A model generated the notes under the pieces. It had not been told where the DNA came from. It worked only from the letters and a program-made list of their open reading frames with translations, and made no database searches. A stretch of 64,000 nt of DNA from Paenibacillus sp. FJAT-29882 (GTDB lineage: Bacteria > Bacillota > Bacilli > Bacillales > DSM-1321): NCBI RefSeq assembly GCF_001510645.1, contig NZ_LMVB01000001.1, positions 1,230,436-1,294,435 on the forward strand. The letters are read 5' to 3'. Shown here piece after piece: positions 36,296-45,877 of the stretch (positions within the stretch are counted from its first letter, which is position 1; each line of letters begins with the position of its first letter). A program made the translations under genes and the position numbers.

Positions 36296-37432
36296 ATGAC
36301 AGAAGACATGAACCAAATTGAAGTAAACAATTATGTAGTGGGAGACAAGGTGAAGGCAACGGTTTCCAAGGTAGAGGAAAAACAAGTCATTGTAGCTGTG
36401 GAAAACGTGAAAGCCGATGGCATTATCCCCATAAGTGAATTATCAAGCTTACACATTGAAAAAGCGTCTGACGCAGTAGCACAAGGCGATATACTTGAAC
36501 TTGAAGTAATCAAGGTAGAGGAAGAAGCTCTTATTCTATCAAAAAGAAAAATAGATGCTTTAAAGGCTTGGGATCAACTTGAACGGATGTTCGAGACTCA
36601 GGAAGTATTTGAAGCGGAAGTTCGGGATGTCGTGAAAGGCGGTCTTGTCGTTGATTTGGGAGTAAGAGGATTTGTTCCTGCCTCTCTAGTTGAAGACTAT
36701 TTTGTAGAAGATTTCTCAGATTATAAAAACAAATCATTAACATTTAAAATCGTTGAGCTTGACAAAGAGAAAAATCGTTTAATTCTATCACATCGAGCGG
36801 TCGTTCAAGATGAAAAGAAAAAACACAAATCAAATATTCTTGATAAAATTGAAAGCGGACAAGTGATTGAAGGAATCGTTCAAAGACTGACAGATTTCGG
36901 AGCATTCGTAGATATCGGCGGTGTAGACGGTCTTGTTCATATCTCGCAGCTGTCTCATGATCATGTTGAAAAAGCAGCTGATATCGTCTCAGAAGGTGAT
37001 CAAGTAAAAGTGAAAGTTCTTTCCATTGATCGTGATAATGAAAGAATCTCTTTATCGATTAAAGAAACACTACCTGGACCTTGGGAAGGTATTGCAAAAA
37101 AAGCTGCAAAAGGATCGGTGCTGGAAGGGACAGTTAAGCGTCTCGTTTCATTTGGAGCGTTTGTTGAAATTTTCCCTGGAGTAGAGGGTCTCGTGCATAT
37201 TTCACAAATCTCGCATAAGCACATTGGCACGCCTCACGAAGTTTTGCAGGAAGGTCAACCTGTTACGGTGAAGGTGCTTGAGGTGAATGAAGAGGATCAA
37301 CGTTTGTCCTTAAGCGTTAAAGATTTGCAGGAGCAAGACTCTTCACATTATGGAGAATATGAATTGCCTGAAGAGTCAAAAGGGTTTCAATTAGGTGAAA
37401 TTCTTGGCGATGCATTTAAAAAATTAAAATAA
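36296..37432 (+). CDS. ypfD: S1 RNA-binding domain protein, ribosomal protein S1 homolog YpfD
   Basis: The 378-residue protein begins at ATG 36296 after AAGGAGG. It contains four consecutive S1 domains of about 70 residues each. The last two have the canonical GXVXXXXXFGAFVXI...GLVHISQLS pattern (about 190-260 and 275-345). In low-GC Gram-positives this protein is shorter than E. coli S1 and is not an essential translation factor in B. subtilis. Family is certain; the precise cellular role is not. Confidence 0.93.
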   Translation: MTEDMNQIEVNNYVVGDKVKATVSKVEEKQVIVAVENVKADGIIPISELSSLHIEKASDAVAQGDILELEVIKVEEEALILSKRKIDALKAWDQLERMFETQEVFEAEVRDVVKGGLVVDLGVRGFVPASLVEDYFVEDFSDYKNKSLTFKIVELDKEKNRLILSHRAVVQDEKKKHKSNILDKIESGQVIEGIVQRLTDFGAFVDIGGVDGLVHISQLSHDHVEKAADIVSEGDQVKVKVLSIDRDNERISLSIKETLPGPWEGIAKKAAKGSVLEGTVKRLVSFGAFVEIFPGVEGLVHISQISHKHIGTPHEVLQEGQPVTVKVLEVNEEDQRLSLSVKDLQEQDSSHYGEYELPEESKGFQLGEILGDAFKKLK

Positions 37433-37452
37433 AGATAAGCTTGTCATATTAT

Positions 37453-37538
37453 GAATGAGTCAGACCCCAGACCTACTATATTCGTTTATACGATATAATA
37501 AACGGTGTATAGAGTGTGAGGTCGGACTCATTTTTTTG
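37453..37538. repeat. hairpin repeat, family E (copy 2); ypfD terminator
   Basis: AATGAGTCAGACC pairs with the GGTCGGACTCATT arm and is followed by TTTTTT. The inner part 'AAACGGTGTATAGAGTGTGAGG' is the inverse of the inner parts at 15318 and 61496. Confidence 0.7.
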
Positions 37539-37565
37539 CAAAAAAAGGTAAGTTCTAATTATATT

Positions 37566-37700
37566 CTACTGTTTATTTCTACTTCTCGCCTCTTCAGGAC
37601 CTTCCATCTTCGTTGCACCAGAATATTTAAGAGACTGATCACGGTCTGACTCCACTCTATGGCTCATCTTTAATTTTTTCTCTTGTCGATCTTTTCCCAT
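37566..37700 (-). CDS. ypzI: YpzI family small protein (44 aa)
   Basis: ATG 37698-37700 on the minus strand follows AAGGAGGTGTTAATT, a perfect ribosome site. The peptide opens MGKDRQEKKLK and contains RVESDRDQSLKYSGAT, which matches the Bacillus YpzI family in sequence, length and genomic position (near ypfD). It is highly charged and lacks membrane or export signals. Function is unknown. Confidence 0.85.
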   Translation of the reverse strand: MGKDRQEKKLKMSHRVESDRDQSLKYSGATKMEGPEEARSRNKQ

Positions 37701-37826
37701 AATTAACACCTCCTTCTTTTAACCTAACTAAAGGTCCCTTTATTTATTCACAGAATCCGTATGAATTATGAAAAACGAGTGATGCCAAGGTTTAACCTCT
37801 GATTAAAGCAGGCATACTGTTTTATA

Positions 37827-38043
37827 AGAGGTTGTTCAAAAAGTCCGGTAAAAATAGCTGTCGAATTGCTTCATCGCTCATTGTTGACCTTCTGTTAAAA
37901 CCGCGCACGTCCTGTGCGCAACACAGAAGTCAGCACATCCTGTGCAAGTCCGGTCCTCACGTATTACTGTATACGTACCGGTCTCTCGAGATGCACTCCT
38001 CGAACTTCTCGGCTCTTTTTATCCTCCTTTTTGAACACGCGCT
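37827..38043 (-). mobile_element. MITE-like element C4 (217 bp, long form, inverted)
   Basis: This is the inverse of C5, with termini AGAGGTTGTTCAAAAAG and CTTTTTGAACACGCGCT. Flanks are ATA and ATT, an imperfect 3-bp duplication. On the minus strand it carries two GGA-loop hairpins, GCACAGGATGTGC (37933-37945) and GCGCACAGGACGTGCGC (37903-37919). It lies just upstream of yphA and could affect yphA expression. Confidence 0.75.
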
Positions 38044-38062
38044 ATTAAGAGGAGTGTTGAAG

Positions 38063-38671
38063 ATGGAAGGGTTACTTTTTTATTGGATTACTTGGATTGC
38101 GTGGGTCGTTGTCATGTTCTTTTTTTCAAAGACACAGGTCTTGCGTTTTCCATTATTAGTTCACCTATTAGCCGTAATGGGAATTGCCGGATATATTCTT
38201 CATATCGGAAGGTACTCAATTGGGTTCGCTGGAATTTATTTATTATTTGTCGTTCTCATCTATCATCGTAGACTTTCACTGTATCAGTTTGCCTATTTCA
38301 TGCTTTCTTGTTTGATAATTGCATTAGGTTATGCTTCTTTTCAGTTATTTGCACTGCTCGATCCGCTTTGGGTCTTTGTCAATCCTACATGGTTAGCTGC
38401 GCTTTTGCTTCATTTTTTAACATTATTTTTATATAAAAGCTGGAAACAGCGAATAAGTAGCATTCTTGTCGGCATGATTTTAGGTGATGGAATTTATATG
38501 ATTACGATGGTACACAATTCACTTCCTTATACCGCTGTATCTTACATATTGCTTGATATGATGACCATTTCAGTCAGTGCAAGTCTTTTTTGGTCAGGTC
38601 TTGAATGGTTAAGCGTTTTTGCAATGAACTATATGCAAAGTAAATTTCAGACAGGACAAAAACAATTATAG
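38063..38671 (+). CDS. yphA: polytopic membrane protein YphA
   Basis: A 202-residue, almost entirely hydrophobic protein with about six to seven helices. ATG 38063 follows AAGAGGAG. The frame stays open upstream through MITE C4, but that part is element sequence and not coding. Position between ypfD and der and overall length match Bacillus YphA, a sporulation-linked membrane protein. The fni (type II IPP isomerase) gene found next to it in B. subtilis is absent here. Confidence 0.8.
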   Translation: MEGLLFYWITWIAWVVVMFFFSKTQVLRFPLLVHLLAVMGIAGYILHIGRYSIGFAGIYLLFVVLIYHRRLSLYQFAYFMLSCLIIALGYASFQLFALLDPLWVFVNPTWLAALLLHFLTLFLYKSWKQRISSILVGMILGDGIYMITMVHNSLPYTAVSYILLDMMTISVSASLFWSGLEWLSVFAMNYMQSKFQTGQKQL

Positions 38672-39130
38672 AGATTGCTCAAGATGCTCAGGAAAATGAC
38701 GGATAAATTGCAAAAAAGCGTATTTAACTGACATACTTAAGTGTCGGCCTTCTTATAAAACTAGGATTTCAATTAGTGTTTGTCCTACACATTTCAGTGA
38801 TTAGCTCCGGTGCTTAGTTTCCTCTGAACAAGAAACTTGGCCATTTCTGAGCATCTATTTGGCTTGCTAAAACGGATTCAATTGTATAGATTATTGTAGT
38901 TGAGCTATGGTTATAGTTTTTCTATATTGTTGATTGTTGAAAAATTTGATACTATATGATAGTTAGTGAAGGCTGCTGAAAGCTTTGCAGATAACGAATG
39001 AAGAACAATTAGAGCGTATGCTAAGAAGGTTGTCTTCTTTAAGGAACCTGTCAATATTTTATGAAAGTTTGTGGACTCTTTTCATTAAAATATATTTGAT
39101 TATCTAAAAAAGTCAGGGTTTAATACGGTA
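38672..39130. other. gene-poor interval between yphA and der
   Basis: About 450 bp with no long ORF. The only coding candidate is a 40-codon TTG ORF at 38985-39107 (opening MQITNEEQLERMLRRLSSL, ending in a hydrophobic stretch). Its ribosome site is weak and I recognise no family. Confidence 0.3.
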
Positions 39131-39180
39131 AAGTGAAACTTCGATCAGTGGGTCTCACTGCCCGTTAATGCGGGATAAAT
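39131..39180 (+). repeat. intergenic repeat, family D (copy 4)
   Basis: The segment 'GTGAAACTTCGATCAGTGGG' is followed by 'CACTGCCCGTTAATGCGGGA'. The same modules occur inverted at the two ends of 11755-11912 and directly at 41630-41717. Confidence 0.65.
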
Positions 39181-39243
39181 GGAATGCATTCATGAATGTA
39201 ATGATGGAAGCGATACATGTTAAAAGAGAGGATGACAAACAAC

Positions 39244-40554
39244 ATGCCAAAACCGGTAGTTGCCATAGTTGGCCGCCCGAACGTTGGGAAATCAACCATC
39301 TTCAATCGAATTGTCGGAGAGAGAGTTTCGATTGTAGAAGATGTTCCTGGTGTTACGAGAGATAGAATATATAGTTCAGGAGAATGGCTGACATATGATT
39401 TTAATATTATTGATACAGGTGGAATTGATATCGGAGATGAGCCATTCCTCGAACAAATCCGTCAACAAGCTGAAATCGCTATTGATGAAGCAGATGTCAT
39501 TATTTTTATGACAAATGGACGTGAAGGAGTTACTTCTGCAGATGAGGAAGTAGCGAAAATCCTTTATAAATCAAAAAAACCTGTCGTTTTAGCCGTGAAC
39601 AAAGTGGACAATCCTGAAATGAGAAGTCAAATTTATGATTTTTACTCACTTGGTTTTGGGGAACCATATCCGATCTCTGGATCACACGGTCTAGGGCTTG
39701 GTGATTTGCTTGATGAAGTTGCTAAGCATTTCCCGCAATTCGATGGCAGTGATTATGATGAAGGTGTCATTAAGTTCAGTTTAATTGGACGTCCAAATGT
39801 CGGAAAATCATCACTTGTAAACGCCCTATTAGGTGAGGACCGAGTGATTGTCAGCGATATTGAAGGAACAACAAGAGATGCAATTGACTCCCCTTATAAA
39901 TTTGATGGCAAAGAATATGTCATCATTGATACGGCAGGTATGCGGAAAAAAGGGAAAGTATATGAAAGTACAGAGAAATATAGTGTACTAAGAGCTTTAC
40001 GAGCGATTGAACGTTCTGATGTTGTTCTTGTAGTCTTAAACGCGGAAGAAGGAATTCGTGAGCAGGATAAGAAAATCGCTGGATATGCTCATGAAGCGGG
40101 CCGTGGTATAATCATCGTTGTCAATAAATGGGATGCGATTGAAAAAAATGAAAAGACCATGAAGGAATTCGAAGAAAGTATCCGGGCACACTTTTTATTC
40201 ATGGACTATGCACCAATCGTTTATTTATCTGCATTGACGAAAAAACGGATTCATACGGTCATGCCAATCATTGATCAAGTCAGTGAAAGTCACGCATTAA
40301 GAGTTCAAACAAATACCTTGAATGAGGTGCTAATGGATGCGATTGCTATGAATCCAACACCAACACATAATGGTGCTCGTTTGAAAGTGTATTATACAAC
40401 TCAAGTTGCCGTTAAACCGCCAACGTTCATTGTTTTTGTGAATGATCCAGAACTTCTTCATTTTTCATATCAAAGATTTTTAGAAAATCGAATTCGAGAC
40501 GCCTTTGGCTTCGAAGGAAGTCCGATCAGGATGTTCGGTCGCCAAAGAAAATAA
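39244..40554 (+). CDS. der: ribosome biogenesis GTPase Der (EngA)
   Basis: An essential tandem GTPase for 50S subunit assembly. ATG 39244 gives 436 residues, the usual length. An in-frame ATG at 39232 would leave no spacing from the AGAGG site. The first G domain has GRPNVGKST (about 10-18), DTGG and NKVD. The second has GRPNVGKSS (about 182), [11 protein letters not shown] and NKWD. A C-terminal KH-like domain ends FGRQRK. gpsA follows after 16 bp. Confidence 0.96.
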   Translation: MPKPVVAIVGRPNVGKSTIFNRIVGERVSIVEDVPGVTRDRIYSSGEWLTYDFNIIDTGGIDIGDEPFLEQIRQQAEIAIDEADVIIFMTNGREGVTSADEEVAKILYKSKKPVVLAVNKVDNPEMRSQIYDFYSLGFGEPYPISGSHGLGLGDLLDEVAKHFPQFDGSDYDEGVIKFSLIGRPNVGKSSLVNALLGEDRVIVSDIEGTTRDAIDSPYKFDGKEYVIIDTAGMRKKGKVYESTEKYSVLRALRAIERSDVVLVVLNAEEGIREQDKKIAGYAHEAGRGIIIVVNKWDAIEKNEKTMKEFEESIRAHFLFMDYAPIVYLSALTKKRIHTVMPIIDQVSESHALRVQTNTLNEVLMDAIAMNPTPTHNGARLKVYYTTQVAVKPPTFIVFVNDPELLHFSYQRFLENRIRDAFGFEGSPIRMFGRQRK

Positions 40555-40570
40555 CGGAGGCGGTGTAAGT

Positions 40571-41623
40571 ATGTCAGAAATTAAACAGAAAATTGCAGTG
40601 ATTGGCGCTGGGAGCTGGGGAACAGCTCTTGCCATGGTTTTAGCCGACAATCAGCACCAAGTCCGTCTATGGGGCCATAACGAAGCGCAAATCACGGAAA
40701 TTAATACACATCACACAAACTCAAAGTATTTGCCTAATATCGAATTACCTACAAATATTGTTGGATACCATTCACTTGAACATGCCGTGGAAGGTATTGA
40801 GACGCTGATCATGGCGATACCAACAAAGGCTATCAGAGACGTGCTGAAGGATATTGTTCCATTAGTAAGCCGACCTATGACTATTGTTCATGTATCCAAG
40901 GGTATCGAGCCTGATTCACTTTTGCGCATATCGGAAATGATTGAAGAAGAGGTTCCGGCATCGAAGCTTCAAGCAGTCGTTGTTTTATCAGGGCCAAGTC
41001 ATGCTGAGGAAGTCAGTTTGCGTCAGCCGACGATCGTCACGGTTTCATCAAAAAACATGAAAGCTGCTGAGAAAATCCAGGATTTATTTATGAATCAAAA
41101 CTTTCGTGTCTATACAAATCCAGACATCGTGGGGGTTGAAATTGGTGGTGCGCTGAAAAACATCATCGCTTTGGCCGCAGGTATCACGAATGGGTTAGGA
41201 TATGGCGACAATGCAAAAGCAGCGTTAATCACACGAGGGCTTGCTGAAATATCTAGATTAGGGACCGCGATGGGAGCAAATCCATTGACATTTTCCGGAA
41301 TCACTGGAATTGGTGATTTAATTGTTACTTGTACTAGTATTCATTCCAGAAATTGGCGTGCAGGTAATATGCTTGGCAAAGGAAATAACCTTGAAGAAGT
41401 ACTGGCGAATATGGGCATGGTTGTAGAGGGTGTACGAACAACGAAAGCCGCCTATCAACTTGCTCAAAAGGTCGGAGTTGATATGCCGATTACGAATGCT
41501 TTATATGGTGTTTTGTTCAATGAACAGAACGTGAAGGATTCGGTCGATTCATTGATGACGCGAGTGAAAAGAAACGAAATTGAAGATTTGTTTAATGCTT
41601 GGGGAGAAAAACAAAAGCTGTAA
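40571..41623 (+). CDS. gpsA: NAD(P)-dependent glycerol-3-phosphate dehydrogenase
   Basis: Reduces dihydroxyacetone phosphate to sn-glycerol 3-phosphate for phospholipid synthesis. The 350 residues open with the Rossmann motif [12 protein letters not shown]. The catalytic Lys lies in [15 protein letters not shown] (about 190-204). The [20 protein letters not shown] block is conserved. ATG 40571 follows CGGAGG. It forms an operon with der. Confidence 0.95.
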   Translation: MSEIKQKIAVIGAGSWGTALAMVLADNQHQVRLWGHNEAQITEINTHHTNSKYLPNIELPTNIVGYHSLEHAVEGIETLIMAIPTKAIRDVLKDIVPLVSRPMTIVHVSKGIEPDSLLRISEMIEEEVPASKLQAVVVLSGPSHAEEVSLRQPTIVTVSSKNMKAAEKIQDLFMNQNFRVYTNPDIVGVEIGGALKNIIALAAGITNGLGYGDNAKAALITRGLAEISRLGTAMGANPLTFSGITGIGDLIVTCTSIHSRNWRAGNMLGKGNNLEEVLANMGMVVEGVRTTKAAYQLAQKVGVDMPITNALYGVLFNEQNVKDSVDSLMTRVKRNEIEDLFNAWGEKQKL

Positions 41624-41629
41624 CATAAT

Positions 41630-41717
41630 GTGAAACTTCAATCAGTGGGGACCCCCGCCCGAGCTTTTTTAATTCTTTTAAGCCTTTTAGGTTACTACTC
41701 GTTAATGAGGGATAAAT
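41630..41717 (+). repeat. intergenic repeat, family D (copy 5)
   Basis: 'GTGAAACTTCAATCAGTGGG' and 'CGTTAATGAGGGATAAAT' bracket an AG/T-rich middle. This is the copy 4 arrangement with an insert. Confidence 0.6.
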
Positions 41718-41825
41718 ATTTATCCTAAAATAGGCGATAGATGGTTCGAGTCTATGAACATCTGCATACAATGCTACGACAGTAAACTAGCAACATGCCT
41801 TGGTTTTAGGTGGATTTAGTCAAAT

Positions 41826-41866
41826 GGCAGAAGGTAAAGGACTTCTTTATCTTCTGTCTTTTTTTT
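41826..41866 (+). terminator. Rho-independent terminator downstream of gpsA
   Basis: GGCAGAAGGTAAAG pairs with CTTTATCTTCTGTC (one G-T) and is followed by eight Ts. The remaining sequence to yphE (41867-42095) shows only an extended -10, TGATATAAT (42062-42070). Confidence 0.75.
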
Positions 41867-42095
41867 ATAATGGACGATGTTAACTAATAGTGTTAATAAA
41901 ACAAATAGACCTAGAGCTAAAATGAGTCAAAAGTCACCATCGCTAAATAACATAATCAATTATTTATAACAATTTGAAGGTAAGCTTTGCCTGAGGACCT
42001 GATCCTTTTTCAAATATTTCTACAGGAATCGATAATTCCCTCCCATTACTGGAAATTCATATGATATAATGATTCGGAAAAAGGAGAGGATTTTA

Positions 42096-42293
42096 ATGAC
42101 ACCAGCACTACAGAAAATGTGGATTTCGTTTGTTGCCATGGGATTTATGGCAATCTCCATTTTTTCGATTTATTTTAGCCGTTATAAATTAAAAGGAATT
42201 TGGCGTACATTAACCGCAATAATTGCATACATACTAATGATTTTGGCCGGTCTGATTATTTTTGTAGTAGTTGTCAGCGGGCCGACGAATTAA
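42096..42293 (+). CDS. yphE: DUF2768 family small membrane protein YphE
   Basis: A 65-residue protein with two hydrophobic helices (about 8-25 and 38-60) joined by the basic loop SRYKLKGIWR. ATG 42096 follows AAAGGAGAGGA. The sequence and its place before yphF match Bacillus YphE/DUF2768, a sporulation-linked family of unknown function. Confidence 0.85.
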   Translation: MTPALQKMWISFVAMGFMAISIFSIYFSRYKLKGIWRTLTAIIAYILMILAGLIIFVVVVSGPTN

Positions 42294-42306
42294 AGAGGGT
42301 ACCGAC

Positions 42307-43026
42307 ATGAAATCGATAAAAAGGTTCTTAAGTATTTGCACAATTCCCCTCCTATTATCAGGTTGTTTATATCCAGTTGAAAAAAAAGTGGAGAATCAGA
42401 CACCTTATAAAGAGCAAATTCAGTCTGTGCAAAGCGCAGTAGATCAATTTCAAAGTGACCAAGCGGTTTTACCGATTTTAACGAAAGAGAATGATACGCC
42501 TATTTATCAGAAATACGTGATTGACTTTAGGAAAATAGCGCCAAGATATATGGCTGGAGCGCCAGGAAACTCCTACGAGGCAGGAGGCGTGTTTCAATAC
42601 GTACTAGTTGATGTTGAAGATGATCCAACTGTGAAATTGATCGACGTTCGTATGGCTCAACAAATTCAAGATTTGATGCTAAGGATAACCCTTTATCGTC
42701 AAAGTAATGGATACCCGCCATTCGGAGAGAGGATTTCGGACTATGTGTATGCATTGAATTATGAGAAGTTAGGCATGAAGGAAGCGCCTACAGTGACAAG
42801 CCCATATAGTCAGAAACCGCTTCAAATTGTTATTGATACAAATGGTGAGCTGTTTGTCGATTATACGCCTGATTTATACGACGTCTTACAAACTGATGCA
42901 GAAAATTACAAGCCTGGAGAAGATATTCGTAATCTCCTAGTGAAAAATAGCGAGTTTGTTCCAGCATTTTCATTACCATACACGTATGATGCTAAATCAA
43001 AGGTTCCAATTTTCTTAACAAAATAG
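42307..43026 (+). CDS. yphF: lipoprotein YphF
   Basis: A 239-residue predicted lipoprotein. The N-terminus MKSIKRFLSICTIPLLLSGC is a signal peptide with lipobox LLSGC (lipidated Cys20). The mature part is soluble without a recognised enzymatic motif. It matches Bacillus YphF by position (yphE-yphF upstream of spoIVA) and sequence. ATG 42307 follows AGAGGG, 13 bp after yphE. Confidence 0.85.
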   Translation: MKSIKRFLSICTIPLLLSGCLYPVEKKVENQTPYKEQIQSVQSAVDQFQSDQAVLPILTKENDTPIYQKYVIDFRKIAPRYMAGAPGNSYEAGGVFQYVLVDVEDDPTVKLIDVRMAQQIQDLMLRITLYRQSNGYPPFGERISDYVYALNYEKLGMKEAPTVTSPYSQKPLQIVIDTNGELFVDYTPDLYDVLQTDAENYKPGEDIRNLLVKNSEFVPAFSLPYTYDAKSKVPIFLTK

Positions 43027-43030
43027 TCAT

Positions 43031-43075
43031 AACCCTTCCCCTACAAAATATATTGTAGGGGAAGGGTTATTTTAT
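43031..43075 (+). terminator. Rho-independent terminator after yphF
   Basis: AACCCTTCCCCTACAA pairs with TTGTAGGGGAAGGGTT and is followed by ATTTTATTTT. Confidence 0.8.
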
Positions 43076-43130
43076 TTTCCTCTATTATCCACAAACATAA
43101 ATGCCTGCCCTTATAGAGTAAAAAAAACAG

Positions 43131-43160
43131 GTATATTCTTTTAGGACAACATCATACATT
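43131..43160 (+). promoter_or_regulatory. sigma-E promoter of spoIVA
   Basis: GTATATT (43131-43137), a 15-base spacer and CATACATT (43153-43160) match the sigma-E consensus at nearly every position. spoIVA is a known mother-cell sigma-E gene. Confidence 0.85.
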
Positions 43161-43226
43161 TATATTGTCCTAGAAATAAAAACGGATGAAGTTTATCCCA
43201 ATGACTTCAATTCAGGAGGGGATACC

Positions 43227-44705
43227 TTGGAAAAGGTAAACATTTTTAAAGATATTGCTGAACGTACTGGCGGAGATATTTATTTAGGTGTCGTCGGTGC
43301 AGTAAGGACAGGAAAGTCTACATTTATTAAGAAGTTCATGGAGCTTGTGGTTATCCCGAATATCGGAACTGAATCAGATCGGGCACGGGCGCAGGATGAA
43401 CTTCCTCAAAGCGCAGCGGGAAAAACGATTATGACGACAGAGCCGAAATTTGTTCCGAATCAAGCTGCTTCCATTCATGTTGCAGAAGGTCTTGATGTGA
43501 ATATCCGGCTAGTCGATTGTGTCGGCTATACCGTACCAGGGGCAAAAGGGTATGAAGATGAAAATGGTCCCCGAATGATTCACACACCTTGGTACGAAGA
43601 ACCGATACCGTTCCATGAAGCGGCTGAAATTGGTACGAGAAAAGTCATTCAAGACCATTCCACTCTAGGTGTGGTCGTTACAACCGATGGTTCCATTGGA
43701 GAAATTCCGCGCAGTGATTATGTTGAAGCAGAAGAACGAGTGATTGAAGAGTTGAAAGAAGTAGGCAAACCTTTTATCATGATCATAAATTCTGTACAGC
43801 CACATCATCCTGATACTGCGAATTTAAGGGAAAATCTACAAGAGAAATATGATATTCCTGTATTGACGATGAGTGTAGAAGGAATGAGAGAATCTGATGT
43901 ACTAAGCGTTCTGCGTGAAGCGTTATATGAATTTCCGGTGCTTGAGGTAAATGTGAATCTACCTAGCTGGGTAATGGTTTTAAAAGAAAACCATTGGCTA
44001 AGAGAAAGTTATCAGGATGCCGTAAGAGAGACGGTCAAAGATATTAAAAGGCTCAGAGATGTGGATCGTGTCGTCGGTCACTTTAATGATTTCGAATTTA
44101 TTGATCGCGCAAGTCTTGCTGGAATCGAAATGGGTCAGGGTGTAGCAGAAATTGATTTATACGCGCCTGACGCATTATATGATGATATTCTGAAAGAAAT
44201 TGTAGGTGTTGAAATCCGCGGGAAAGATCATCTACTCGCGCTGATGCAAGATTTTGCTCATGCCAAAGCTGAATATGATCAAGTGTCTGATGCATTAAAA
44301 ATGGTGAAGCAAACGGGGTACGGGGTGGCTGCACCATCATTACACGATATGAGCATAGATGAGCCGGAAATTATCCGTCAAGGGTCCCGATTCGGCGTAC
44401 GCCTAAAGGCAGTAGCCCCATCAATCCATATGATAAAAGTGGATGTGGAATCCGAATTTGCGCCAATCATTGGCACAGAAAAGCAAAGTGAAGAACTGGT
44501 CCGCTATTTAATGCAGGATTTCGAGGACAACCCGATGTCAATCTGGAATTCAGAAATATTTGGTAGGAACTTAAGTTCAATTGTCCGAGAAGGAATACAA
44601 GCTAAACTCTCGCTAATGCCTGAGAATGCAAGGTATAAACTGAAGGAAACGTTAGAGCGAATCATCAATGAAGGCTCTGGAGGTCTCATTGCGATTATTT
44701 TATAA
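43227..44705 (+). CDS. spoIVA: stage IV sporulation protein A, spore coat basement ATPase
   Basis: SpoIVA polymerises on the forespore surface by ATP hydrolysis and forms the platform for the coat. TTG 43227 follows CAGGAGGGG. The 492-residue length equals the family standard. The Walker A motif GAVRTGKST lies at about 18-26 and the Walker B-type LVDCVGY near 98. The C-terminal end ERIINEGSGGLIAIIL is the conserved membrane/SpoVM-interacting terminus. Flanked by its own sigma-E promoter and a terminator. Confidence 0.97.
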   Translation: MEKVNIFKDIAERTGGDIYLGVVGAVRTGKSTFIKKFMELVVIPNIGTESDRARAQDELPQSAAGKTIMTTEPKFVPNQAASIHVAEGLDVNIRLVDCVGYTVPGAKGYEDENGPRMIHTPWYEEPIPFHEAAEIGTRKVIQDHSTLGVVVTTDGSIGEIPRSDYVEAEERVIEELKEVGKPFIMIINSVQPHHPDTANLRENLQEKYDIPVLTMSVEGMRESDVLSVLREALYEFPVLEVNVNLPSWVMVLKENHWLRESYQDAVRETVKDIKRLRDVDRVVGHFNDFEFIDRASLAGIEMGQGVAEIDLYAPDALYDDILKEIVGVEIRGKDHLLALMQDFAHAKAEYDQVSDALKMVKQTGYGVAAPSLHDMSIDEPEIIRQGSRFGVRLKAVAPSIHMIKVDVESEFAPIIGTEKQSEELVRYLMQDFEDNPMSIWNSEIFGRNLSSIVREGIQAKLSLMPENARYKLKETLERIINEGSGGLIAIIL

Positions 44706-44710
44706 AATGG

Positions 44711-44740
44711 AAAAGGTCATTCCTAGAGAATGGCCTTTTT
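44711..44740 (+). terminator. Rho-independent terminator after spoIVA
   Basis: AAAAGGTCATTC pairs with GAATGGCCTTTT and ends in a T run. Confidence 0.85.
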
Positions 44741-45253
44741 GGAATTTGAAAACGCCTGAATACGTTCGTTCACAGAAGTTGGCTCCAAGAAGCTCACTTC
44801 TTTAGAGGTGGGAGTAGTCAGTCAAGTTGTTCATTAGTTTGTACATCCATCTAACTCGTTTTGGATTATCTTATGAAGTAATGTAGGAAGATTGTACTTT
44901 TTACCCCTTGATAAATGACATATTCGTTTTTATACCTAATATTTGCATATTTATTGAGGATGGAGTAGAGTATGAAAAGTTAGTTCTAAAGCAGGCCTTA
45001 CTCTTGCAACACATCCAGTGTTTATAATGTGTAAATAAGGGTAATGATGAATGGTATGAGGTCAAATTTATACTATATGCATTTTCTCATGAAAAGATTC
45101 CCATTATTTTATGAAATTCCTTGCTATCTGAATAGGAATTGTGATAATCTACATTAAGAAAACGCATTGTAAAGCCATTCTTGCAGGTTTAGGGACCTTT
45201 TCTAAAACGTTCCGGTGAGCTTGCAAATCCATCCGGAATTCCTTGAGGTATTT
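44741..45253. other. gene-free interval between spoIVA and MITE C5
   Basis: About 510 bp without a convincing gene. A 36-codon ATG frame at about 45045-45155 behind AAGGG is the best candidate and resembles no family I know. Confidence 0.35.
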
Positions 45254-45256
45254 TTA

Positions 45257-45472
45257 TGTGCGTGTTCAAAAAGAGGATAAAAAGAGCCGAGAAGTTCGAG
45301 GAGCACATCTCGAGAGGACCAGAGCGTATAAAGTAATACGTGAGGGTCGGACTTGCACAGGATGTGCTGACTTCTGTGTTGCGCACAGGACGTGCGCGAT
45401 TTTAACAGAAGGTCATTCATGAGCTTTGAAGCAATTCGTAAGCTTTTTTACCGGACTTTTTGAACAACCTCT
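45257..45472 (+). mobile_element. MITE-like element C5 (216 bp, long form)
   Basis: The termini TGTGCGTGTTCAAAAAG and CTTTTTGAACAACCTCT are flanked by TTA on both sides (45254-45256 and 45473-45475). The interior has two consecutive GGA-loop hairpins, GCACAGGATGTGC (45355-45367) and GCGCACAGGACGTGCGC (45381-45397). There are six GGA trinucleotides in all. It lies about 100 bp upstream of hbs. Confidence 0.8.
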
Positions 45473-45579
45473 TTAAGAAGAAGATCGAAGCTGTGAATTT
45501 TTCAACTAGGTAACAAATCACTATTATAGTTTGTAATAATGATTTTTTATAAAGATCCTTTTGGGAGGAGGTGAATGGC

Positions 45580-45852
45580 ATGAACAAAACGGAATTAATT
45601 AACGCAGTTGCTGAAACAGGTGAGCTTTCTAAGAAAGACGCTACGAAAGCTGTTGATGCTGTTTTTGATACAATCTTAGACGCTTTGAAAAGTGGAGATA
45701 AAGTACAACTAATCGGATTCGGTAATTTTGAAGTTCGTGAGCGAGCTGCTCGTAAAGGGCGCAACCCGCAAACCGGCGAAGAAATCGAAATCGCAGCAAG
45801 CAAAGTACCAGCTTTCAAACCTGGTAAAGCTCTTAAAGACGCTGTTAAGTAA
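45580..45852 (+). CDS. hbs: histone-like DNA-binding protein HBsu
   Basis: The HU-family nucleoid protein. From ATG 45580 (after GGGAGGAGG) it has 90 residues and reads [20 protein letters not shown], then the beta-arm segment [20 protein letters not shown] with the intercalating proline. It ends in the usual [13 protein letters not shown]. Coupling with spoIVA upstream and folE-mtrB downstream is the Bacillus arrangement. A strong hairpin follows the gene. Confidence 0.97.
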   Translation: MNKTELINAVAETGELSKKDATKAVDAVFDTILDALKSGDKVQLIGFGNFEVRERAARKGRNPQTGEEIEIAASKVPAFKPGKALKDAVK

Positions 45853-45877
45853 TTACATAACGGTATTTGAGCATAAG

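Noticed and set aside
37832-38062. 77-codon N-terminal extension of yphA in the same frame
   Set aside because: It lies within MITE C4, and the good ribosome site is directly before ATG 38063. The extension reads element sequence that is also present in copy C5.
45189-45420. Minus-strand ORFs of 65-72 codons upstream of hbs
   Set aside because: They are translations of MITE C5 and flanking sequence. The same peptide text appears from copy C4, reflecting repeat identity and not a gene.
24494-45472. CRISPR array or phage attachment sites suggested by repeated sequence
   Set aside because: The repeats are dispersed over 20 kb, vary in length and have terminal inverted repeats with 3-bp duplications. 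There are no regular spacers, cas genes, integrase or tRNA.
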